NCBI GenBank assembly: GCA_025331445.1
Contig: JAIWNE010000031.1
Coordinates: forward strand, 1 to 64,000
Direction of reading: 5' to 3'
Length of the DNA: 64,000 bases
DNA from: Blakeslea trispora
Taxonomy: Eukaryota > Mucoromycota > Mucoromycetes > Mucorales > Choanephoraceae
Shown: positions 55,438 through 64,000 of the stretch, one piece after another
Layout: each line of letters starts with the position of its first letter
Position numbering within the stretch: the stretch's first letter is position 1
Notes under the pieces: generated by a model
Told to the model about the DNA's origin: nothing
The model's database searches: none
The model's input: only the letters and a program-made list of their open reading frames with translations
Position numbers and translations under genes: made by a program

Positions 55438-58400
55438 ATGTCCTACCGCAGGGCTCTACAAGATACATTCTATTTGGGCGGTCGTTATACTCCTGCGCCC
55501 CAGTTGTCTGTCAATGTGCAACAACAACCATCTACCATAGCTCCTGGCACGAGGCGTGCATTTGAAATGTCTGTAGAAGAATTCCATGACCTGTTTTATA
55601 TCGTAGCTCAAGCCAAGCTACGAGATAACATTGTCCGTGAAAAAAACAAAAAGAAGCCAAACTACTCTGCTCTCAAAGCAAAAACTCTTGCTGGTCAAAT
55701 TCCAAGAGGACTGTATGCTGATATGGATAAACATGCTAACCTCGGTTTGCGAGAATCTGCAAACAGATTTCAAAATGATAATTCAGTGTCTCGAGCAATT
55801 GATCTTTGGAGAAGATATGTACAACAAAATTTTGATGTCGTCCAAGAGTCTGTAAGCAATCCTACTACTGAAGCAACTAGCTCTACTCAAGCCATTGAAC
55901 CTTCTTCAGAAGAGCTCCCTACCGAACCTGCTTCCTTTGTTGTTACCGAAGAATATTTTGAAGTCTGTACTGCGTATTTTCCCTCGTTGATACGAGATGA
56001 TCTTACACCTGAAGTTAGACAACTCTTTGATACTAAGCTTGCTGAACTACTGCCTCAGACCTCCAACTTTATCAGTGACTTTCAAACAATCATGTTTATG
56101 ATAATGTCCTGTTTCCGAAGCCATACTTTTGCTGTTCGCAATGGAAAATCAGTATTTGATAGATCAAATGGCTTTCAAATACAAAGCATCTTCCCAAGTA
56201 ACTTTCAGCTACAAGATACCTTGATTTTTTCTGCCTCTCCATATGCTTCCAACTTTCTTGCCTCTCCTGATGCTAATGACATTCCTTTTCTCTTCACTGA
56301 CCGACATATTCATTTTTTGAAGTCTGGTTTTTATGGTGTTCGTGGCTTGCAAACAAAGACCAAAACAGATTATCCTTTGAGAACCCTGTTAATGGAAGCC
56401 ATCTCTGACTCAGTCAACCAATTCATCCAACCAAAAAACACTCTTCATATGGCCTGCTATGAGTCTGCATTGACTAACTATATTACCAATTTATCTGTCA
56501 TGTGGGGTGATAACAAGATGATCAACATTCTCCTAGACAAGCTTTTGTTAGTGTTGCTACGTATTCATTTGGCTCCTACAAGAGAAAAAAAGCATCAAGA
56601 ATATATCAAGTCTATGAAAAATGCCTCTAAAGAAAGAAAAGACGAAGCTGCAAAAGGAAGTAAGACAGAAGCAGGTCATCCTACCAACTGGTTTCCACTG
56701 CTCCATCAAAGCAGAAGAAGGTTAATAGTCCGCAAAGAACGTTACCGGCTTGCAAAATACAGACAAAAATCAAAAAGCTCATCATCTGCGTATATGAAGC
56801 AAAAATGGGAAGCTCGAGCCCAAAAAAGTGAGAAACGTATCGCAACATACACAAAAGCTCTGGAAACTAAGGTATGTATGTCTACAATCAACGGGAAATC
56901 AGTCACTCATCTATGTCTATTATACCATTTTCAATAGGAACCCAAAACTACTTCTGCCAAGAGAAAACAACCTTCTGAGCCTGATGTCGCCGAAGGTTCT
57001 GAGCGTCCAAGAAAGATCCCTGCTATCCAACATCCCTCTACTGCTTCTGCTGAGGCTGGTCCCAGTATGCTACATACTAGTCGCATGGAGTTAGATATTC
57101 CCACACAGCCATACGAAGGAAAAGGGAAAGCACCAATGAATCCCCAAAGCGATCCGAAACCTGTTACTTTCCAACCACACATGACAGAAGAGACACGCAC
57201 TATTCCGCCTGCTACACCAGAAGACTACGCAAGCATGGATGAAAATGATGTTGTCGAAGAAGAGGATGCTATAAAAGATGCTGATGATGATGCTCCTAGA
57301 CACAGGTTGAATGGCTTAAAAGGCTTTATCAAGAGCTTGCTGTTGCGTGATGAAGATTTGCCTAACGAACAAGACTTGACAGGTCTGCGCTCTGACTTGA
57401 ATGAGAAGGAAGCAGAAGTGTGTTTGCTTATACTACGACGCTTAAAACCTTACATCCCTTCAAAGAAAAACTACTCTCATATTGGCTACCAGCTACCTTT
57501 TGTAATTCTTGCGAATGATTTGCTGCGCTGTGCTGGCTATGCTAAGTTCTGTCGTAAAATTTGCCCAATGCCTGTTGCAACTCAAAAGTCCTTTAGACTG
57601 GATACACCTTCGTTATTCAAGACATTCTGCGAGCATGGTGACAACAAAATGACATTTTTTGGCTATGACAACAGAGTCATTAGGGGCCCTTTGGAATATA
57701 TCAATCATAAAGATGCTGTCTTCAATGCTTTTTTTAAGATTGATAGAATACAACAGTTATGCAGACGTCGTAAATTGGTTTTTGCTCATCATCTTCATTT
57801 GCTGCCTGGTGGAAAGTATGTCAGAATCCTTGGTATCAAAGAGAAAGCGCCCATGAAGCAGACTGCTGATGTAACAGGCCAAAAGCGTCAATACAACATT
57901 CCTGAATCGACTTGGCAAGATATTCTCAATGAGCGTGAAAAAGACAATGAAACCTTGAAACAAGAAGTCGATGAACTCTTGGGGAACACCAACCGTTTGT
58001 CAAAGCAGCTGAAAACCAGATTTAAAGAATTCAGCAATCAAGATTTAGTTTGCAGATCAAAACCGCCAAGCAAGGCTGGAAAAACCCAATTAATCTAGAA
58101 CCTGAAGTTGCTGTTGTGCAGGGTAGTGATTCTGAAGAAGAGGCAGGTGTATGTTGTCCTCAAATTGGTGAATGTATGACTGGTGTTCAGAGACGAATTG
58201 CAGACATTGTCAGAACTATACAAGCTCGTATCCGACGTCCGCATGCCAACAATGATGAAGAGTTGATTACTGCTGCTAGAAATGAGATCAAGGTGTACAT
58301 TGATGGGTTGAAGGCTGATAGAAGTAGGTTGTTTCTGGCTATTCAACAAGTCAAGTCTGAACTGGCAGACCAGCGATACCAGCTGTATATCCGCAGAAGA

Positions 58401-59516
58401 GCATTAAATTTGACAAAAAGAGATCAAAAAGCGCCCAGACAGACTAGAGAACTGCAGCAGATTACGGGCCAGTCTACGATTGCTAAAGCTGAAGATATGC
58501 AACTGATGGGTGACGCTGATACTATTGCTAAAAATTTCACCTTCTCCGGCACAGACAATGGTGTTGTCAAAATGACTGAATCAGTGCCAGTTTCTATTCA
58601 AAGATACACTTACCATCTGAAGCTCTACAACAGGTTTTCTGCTTTGACTACTACTGAAGAACAAGAAGAAGAATTTCAGCCTTTGCCGTCGTCCACTGTC
58701 ATCAACGCTGAAGACATTGACTTTGGAAGCCAAAACTTGAACTACAGACACAAGCTTGCTGCTAAAAAGGCAAATGATGTGAATTTGATTGAAGCTGAGA
58801 AGGTGTTGTCCGAAAAAAGTTTATCCAATGCAAGTTCCGTAGAAGCAATCCAGACAAACTATCATTTTTTGCAAGCCAATAGACAGACAGTCAGGAACTT
58901 TTATGATTCTCCACAAAGATCTAAACAGGCCATGAAGCAGGAATACTTTACCAAGAAAATCAAAGACCGCCTTTGCTCTCGCGAAAGGGAATTCACGAAT
59001 CCTAAACCGAAAAAGAAAGATGTCAAGAAGAAAGGAAAAGAAATACAAAGAAAGAACCTGTTGATGATGATTGGTGATCGTGTCTTTGGGATAGGTTCCA
59101 GAATTAGAGGATATCTTAGATATGGTGGTATTTGGAAACAAGATCGGCATGCAAGGTATACGACTGTCTGTATAACAAACGAAAACTATACTTCCCAGAC
59201 TTGTGTGTATTGCTTCAACAAGCTCACTCATGCAAGATCGCGCATTATCAAACAAGACAAAATAACTTATAGAGAAATCAAAGGTACCTTTATCTGCTAT
59301 AATTCCAAGTGCCCTTCTGCTCGTCACGGTCGTAACACAACCTCCAGAGATAAAGTGTCTGCCCTTGCTATTGCCATCTCCGGAATGACAACTTTGCTCT
59401 TCCAAGAAACTCTCCCTGTATTTTCAAGAACCATCAGTCACTCCAACACTGAACTGCACAACAAAACAGCATCCTTCTGTACAAGAAGCGGTGTATTGGC
59501 TGCACGCGAAGCGTGA
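55438..59516 (+). CDS. Fanzor-like (TnpB-related) nuclease, near complete, one unresolved frame change
   Basis: Exon 1 55438-56871 (478 codons) joins exactly in frame across a 66-base GT-AG intron to 56938. That frame runs to 58098 and overlaps, in a different frame, the third part, which is open from about 58025 to 59516. The whole is about 1300-1330 residues. Middle part: NHKDAVFNAFFKIDRIQQLC and LVFAHHLHLLPGGKYVRILG, recalled from Mucorales Fanzor-like proteins. C-terminal part: RuvC-I-like SGTDNGVV (Asp codon 58554-58556), MMIGDRVFGIGSR, zinc ribbon YTSQTCVYC with CYNSKC, RuvC-III-like SRDKVSALAIA (Asp codon 59349-59351). The join near 58025-58055 needs either an intron with a weak donor (for example GTCGAT at 57967, or GTAACA at 57871, to the TTTGCAG ending at 58055) or a one-base frameshift, so integrity is uncertain. 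RNA-guided DNA cleavage is inferred from the family. Confidence 0.7.
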
Positions 59517-59602
59517 TAAGCAAGGTTGTAAGTGTTACACAAACTCTAATTGCTTTAAATTGCTAAACCTTCTCTCTCCCCCCCAGACATGACAGCCTTG
59601 CC
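59461..59602 (+). ncRNA. Candidate guide-RNA scaffold at the right end of the second Fanzor-like element
   Basis: Counterpart of 1141-1280. Hairpin CACGC-GAA-GCGTG at 59503-59515 and a domain closed by 59520-59529 pairing with 59592-59601, with the same ten pairs including one G-U. Differences from copy 1 are confined to one wobble base in the gene, one base near 59568 and a small change in the C/T-rich loop; no stem base differs. On the TnpB/Fanzor model the guide would start near 59603 (GTCTTGTTTTGTTC). Confidence 0.5.
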
Positions 59603-60424
59603 GTCTTGTTTTGTTCAGTTGTGGATAAGGAGACGACGAATTTTTTTTTCTTCAAACATTGCAAGTGAATTTCAAACTAGAGACTAGTTCCAATCTCTTT
59701 GTTAGAAAAGACTCTCCCTTTTTTTTTTCTTGTAATAACAAATTTCTTTCTTAGACAAAGAAAGTTGAAGCGTGTCTGAAATCAGGTCGGCAGAGGCCTA
59801 ATTGCTTAAGTTGGAAGTGTTTATATAAACCGCAGCAGATTGTTTAGCCTATGTCTAAAAAAACAATTAATGTTCTCCTTCAATTTTGACAAAGAAAAAG
59901 AAATCTGACTAACCTATTGATGTCGGCATGGCTATTTTTGCTTTCCATTGTCTTTGTTATCACAAAGTCTCTTCAAGAAATTGCTATATTTTTCGAATGT
60001 AAAAGCAACAGAGTGAAATGAAAATAGAAAGACAAGTAAAAGTAGATTAAAATCGAGGACAACCACAAAGGATAGAAAAAATCTGGTCTGCTTTATTCAT
60101 AAAAATGTGCTTTATGTTTATGTTTTTCATGATAACTGAATAGTTACCCTTATTCAAGCTGAGTGCAATTGACAATAGCAGGAGCGTGTTGCCCCTGTTC
60201 AAGCGCTCTAGTGAAAACAAAGTGTCCTGGTAAAGACAAAATGTGATCCAATATTTTATTGAGGTCGAGCTAGATGCCAATCTGGCAGAAGGTTGTGTAA
60301 CTGAGAATGTGTCTATAGCTCAAATCATGTCTCGAATACACCGAGTGTAGGCTATATGTAACAGCTTGGTATTCGTATGGCTTCAAAATGAAATTGTTTT
60401 TATTGTTGTTAGTATTATTGTAAA

Positions 60425-60612
60425 AGTGGGACCTCGATTTATGCATATGATAAAATTCTTGAAATCCTATGCATATATCGAGTTGTTCAATCTGTGCATA
60501 CTTCATAGCAGTCAATTTGGTTGATAAACCTTATATTTTTATGTCAAAGATACTATGCATAAATCAAGTTTTTGTATTTAGATACATGCATAAACCAAGG
60601 ACTCGCAGTAAT
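60425..60612. repeat. Subterminal inverted repeats with TTATGCATA motifs
   Basis: GACCTCGATTTATGCATA (60430-60447) is mirrored by TATGCATATATCGAG (60468-60482), and again, inverted and weaker, by ATGCATAAATCAAG and ATGCATAAACCAAGGACTCG (60553-60607). The CTCGAT terminal flavour recalls pogo-like ends. Probably one end of the element whose transposase fragment follows. Confidence 0.5.
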
Positions 60613-60689
60613 AGCCACTAAATATTGCAGTCTTAGAGACTGGTAGATTTTTGTTCATCTCTTAGAACTGCTTTCAACTTTGCGAGTTA

Positions 60690-61035
60690 GTTGATTTCAC
60701 TCATGCGACAATTTGCAGGTTTTCTTTTTAGGATACTCTTCCTCTCTTTCTCCCCATTTCATAAGCTTCCAGTCAAACTCAAATCAGGAATTCAAGCAGG
60801 AGGGTGATCAAAGGTTCTGGCCATTGTCTTTCATTTGAAATGATTGGCATATGAGCAAGCGTGATGTGGAGCGTTATCTTTTTGAAGGATGTGCAGTTCT
60901 AATTGCTTTTTGGTCCTCAAAAAGCAGTAGTCGACTAGATGTGGGGGGAAGTTACTATGTAAATATTGAACTCCATTCGATTGTTCAATCAAATCGAAAG
61001 TCAATAGTAGAAAACTTGTGAGATCAAAAGCCACT
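60690..61035 (-). pseudogene. Tc1/mariner-superfamily transposase fragment
   Basis: The minus-strand frame carries LELHILQKDNAPHHACSYA, the DNAPxH catalytic motif of Tc1/mariner transposases, followed in a shifted frame by HPPA-stop-IPDLSLTGSL at the SPDLNPIE position, with the catalytic Glu apparently lost. Not the same family as the 16444-18184 element, judging by the motif (QKDNAPHH against QKDGATCH) and the different terminal repeats. Confidence 0.6.
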
Positions 61036-62580
61036 CTTTATTGTATATAACTGTCTTATAGCTATACTCATTTGAATGTTTTCAATTCCTGCTAACAAGA
61101 ATTGTATTGGGTGTATCTGTGGATATTTATACAATCAAAAGGAAAGAGGGCATCACTTTTCCTCAACAAGTTCTGGTTTAAACAGTATTCAAATAATGCA
61201 AAGTAGTGTACACAACTATACCTCATAAGACAGGCACTAGGTATGGATAAAGACCATATCAATAAGTAAAGACATATAGTGCTGTTGTTTGTTTTGAAAC
61301 CAAGTTTCTCGGTTAATAATGAACACGGTAGATAGGCAAACTTCGACCCAATGGCTAATGATCTTGCTATGTCCTGAGAAGAAAAGAAGAACCATCAAGT
61401 TTAAAAGGGACAGAAGCTTGTTTGAAACACATGTTAGAATTCTATAGACAAAGAACTGCAAGAGCGACTAATTGTTTTACACTTGGGCTTATGGCTCATT
61501 GTAGGTACTCAGCTGGTTGATAGAGAAAAGCTTAAGAAAATCGTTTCGATTTACCAAGGTACTCTCAAAATTTTGCTGCAAATACTGATTTATGGATCTA
61601 TTCTAGCAAGAAGACAGCATGTTTATTTAAGCATAATACTCGGGAGTTTCTTTGCAGAAAAATCATGCTTATAAGTATATGCAACAATAGTTAGCCGATA
61701 CACTCAGTGACTCAGATTATACACAACGAAAGCAAAAAAGAAAAAGAAAAGGTTTCTCCAACTTAAATGTCAATCATTCAGTAGTACATTCTCTTAAATA
61801 AGCATACGTCAGCTGTTAGACATTGAGTCGAGTCAGGCAGATCGGTATAGTAGCTTTTCTGCTTTTTGTTTGTCTTGACGCTGTCATGTCACTTTAACTA
61901 CTTTGGAGCAGCACTGCAAGGAGCAAAAGCAAAATAGCTTTTCGAGCAAACATGTAACAACGATACAAAATAGCAAATGGCTCATTCAGTTTGAAACTTG
62001 AAAGCGACATCTGCACAACATGGTAAGATCTAAATCTGCTGGATGACAGTAGCTACGATGAACATTTTTTTTTTAGAAACGTGACCGTTCTTGTTCGTGC
62101 CCATTTCCAGATGGTACACCAGCAAATTTAAAGTTTAAGTTTTCGATCATCCCTTAGGGTTGCCTTGAGAGACAATAAGGACTCTCTTTGCATATCATCT
62201 AAAGGGCATCTTTGGTCAGTAGCAAGTGGCTGTAGTGCATCTTGGGTAGAAATCCTATTTTCGGTTACTGTAGCAAGTACCAAGTCTTTTTTGGTATCAG
62301 TCAAACCCCGATCTTAGTAACATCTTTTGTTACTGAATTTATCCCGCTCACACTGTCAAACAAATGTTTCTTTTGCACAACGTGTTACCAACTTTTTTTT
62401 TTTCTCTTTTTATAAATATATTTTCAAACTTGTATCTTTTTCCTTTTTCTCTTCTTTTTCTTCATTTAGAGTTGTTAGAGTTAGTTTTTTTTTCTTTTGA
62501 AAACAAAATAATCTTCAATTTTTGTAAATACCTTCTTCTTTTCTTCAGTGTTGCCCAATATCCATAGACTTTTAAGAAAG

Positions 62581-63976
62581 ATGGGAGCCAAACATTCCCG
62601 GCATAACCTTGTGTTGAATGAGCAGTACCGAAGAGGAAGTGTACAGCAACAACAACAACAGCAACAACAACAGCAGACGGCAACGACAAATTCAATAACT
62701 CGATCAGCCAACTCGATCATTATTGATGGTCGTCAATATCATAGTGATACTGTCTCAGGGGTCTATATGCTACCTAGAGATGAAGTTGAGCAAGACAGAT
62801 TGAATTCAGTAAATAGATTAGTGACAATAGCAACAGGGTCGACCTTTACTAATATTAATCTTTTATCATTATTCAGCAACATTTTGCATTGAAAGCACTA
62901 TATGAAGGGTAAACAGGGACATGATAATTAAGGCCAGGTGCATATTTGCTTATTCCTTTTTTTTTCTTCTAATAGCAATGTCTTGAAATGTGTTGAAGAT
63001 ATGTTACCAGAAGATGCCAAAGTGCTTGACATTGGATGTGGATCTGGTAGTTGGGTTATGGTTAGTTACAAAACAGGATACACCATGTTTATAACGGATC
63101 AACTGACTCGGGGTCAATTTAGGAAATGGCAGTCGATCATCCACAATATAAGATTATAGGTTCAGACATATCAGATATGTTTCCGACTACAATTCGACCT
63201 GAAAATGTCCAATTCGAACTTTACAATGTAGTTCAAGGGTTGCCCTATCCTGATAATACATTTGATTTCGTACACATGCGACTACTTATCACAGCTCTTG
63301 GACAAGCAGATTGGACTTTTGTTATATCTGAAATCTTTCGGGTACTCAAACCTGGCGGACTTGTAGAACTCGTGGAATCGGATTTTGCTGTAGGTTTCAT
63401 TCTTCTTTTTCCTTTAATACCTTAAGAAACTAAACACTTTCTTCTATTTTTGGATGAACATAGGATAAATCAGACAACCCGATTGTGGAGAACTTTAATC
63501 AAGAATGTAAATTCAACCAACTAACAACGCGCTTGACTGTTATACTAATTTCATAGTTATATAGTCATCAAAGCCTTAGAAGAAGGTGGCCAAGACCCTT
63601 ATATTGCTCCAAAGCTGACTACTCTTTTGTCAGAAGCCAAATTTGAAATTATAGAAGTAAACAATAAATTCGTAGACTACAGTAAGTATACTATACACTT
63701 CACACTACCATGAAAACAAGGACTAAATTTAAATCAGGTTTACCATTAAATCCTATTGCCAGAGAAATGTTGAGCAATTGGAAGAATGCTCTACTGTCAA
63801 TAAAACCAATGCTCGCACATAGATTGAGCTCAGATGTTGAAATGTTTCCTGTCATAGTAGATCGCTATATAGAAGGTGTTGCTCAATCAGGTTGGAAAGT
63901 AAAGATGTGGGCCATATGTGGACAGAAATCTGCAGGAATAAGCCAAGACAGCAACCAGACTGAGTCCTCTTCCTGA
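62581..63976 (+). CDS. SAM-dependent methyltransferase (LaeA/UMTA-like)
   Basis: Seven exons (62581-62808, 62877-62908, 62976-63060, 63123-63389, 63464-63506, 63565-63681, 63738-63976) sum to 1011 bases, 336 residues. N-terminal MGAKHSRHNLVLNEQYRRG (the Gly2 context could allow N-myristoylation), then a CAG-encoded run of 11 glutamines. The class-I fold is clear: VLDIGCGSGSWVMEMA (motif I, SAM binding), IIGSDIS (motif II acidic residue), NVVQGLPYPDNTFDFVHMRL and EIFRVLKPGGLVELVE (motifs IV-VI). This is the layout of the LaeA/Umta group common in Mucorales, whose substrates are mostly unknown. The exon 5/6 junction (TATATAG acceptor) was chosen to keep IKALEEGGQDPY in frame. Confidence 0.85.
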
Positions 63977-64000
63977 AAGGGACACAAAAAAAATATACAC

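Larger units (their letters stand above)
59603..62580. other. Intergenic region with Tc1/pogo-type debris
   Basis: About 3 kb without an intact gene. Contains the repeat at 60425-60612 and the transposase remnant at 60690-61035. The remainder is AT-rich, with a T/C-rich leader (62390-62550) before the methyltransferase. Confidence 0.55.

Noticed and set aside
57067..58098. Separate gene starting at 57067
   Set aside because: The frame is open back to 56938 and joins exactly in frame to 55438-56871 across a canonical intron, so it is an internal part of the Fanzor-like gene.
1..64000. tRNA or rRNA genes
   Set aside because: I scanned for T-loop-like GTTCGANTC motifs and flanking stems; the few hits lie in coding sequence or lack a cloverleaf. 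A covariance-model scan would be decisive.

Overview
The window is nuclear DNA of a filamentous fungus, most likely an early-diverging (Mucorales-type) species. The evidence is AT-rich sequence, many GT-AG introns of about 50-90 bases, close spacing of housekeeping genes, and lineage-typical families: a very intron-rich PUS7, an MHYT membrane protein, a Fanzor-like nuclease, and a PD-(D/E)XK-like protein of a type I recall as expanded in Mucorales. No tRNA, rRNA or CRISPR array was seen.

Layout. 1-1280: the 3' end of a Fanzor-like RNA-guided-nuclease homologue. 1339-3996 PUS7 pseudouridine synthase; 4822-5951 urate oxidase with a peroxisomal tail; 6400-7359 Per1/PGAP3; 9024-12263 MscS channel with an EF-hand; 12685-13955 Sed5/syntaxin-5; 14102-16376 a SAP-domain protein; 16444-18184 a decayed Tc1/mariner transposon with terminal repeats and TA duplications; 18250-19284 translin; 21337-24565 MHYT protein; 24651-26427 (minus) SP-RING SUMO ligase; 26649-28803 (minus) Nup85; 30804-31423 PRELI/UPS lipid-transfer protein; 32818-34259 RACK1.

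34340-47223 is a transposon graveyard of about 11.4 kb bracketed by two nearly identical 744-bp direct repeats. It holds an MHYT exon fragment, a tyrosine-recombinase fragment, a LINE tail, a five-copy repeat cluster, an intron-rich PD-(D/E)XK-like gene, a dead LINE of about 5.2 kb and a 64-bp perfect foldback. After it come a Pcl-type cyclin (48747-49286), a small acidic protein, an extended-PHD chromatin protein with two 15-bp minisatellites (50066-54387, minus), a second and far more complete Fanzor-like gene (55438-59516), transposon debris, and a LaeA/UMTA-like methyltransferase (62581-63976).

The most interesting signal is the pair of Fanzor-like genes. Their coding sequences differ by about 20-30 % just upstream, but from the last 18 codons to about 85 bases past the stop they are almost identical. 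That block can fold into a short hairpin followed by an approximately 80-nt domain closed by a 10-bp stem, and similarity stops one or two bases after the stem. This is where TnpB/Fanzor systems keep their guide-RNA scaffold, so each copy probably carries its own omega-RNA-like RNA, with the guide read from the flanking DNA.

The housekeeping genes are not functionally linked to one another. Multi-exon models were assembled by hand; where exon sums are given they stay in frame from start to stop.
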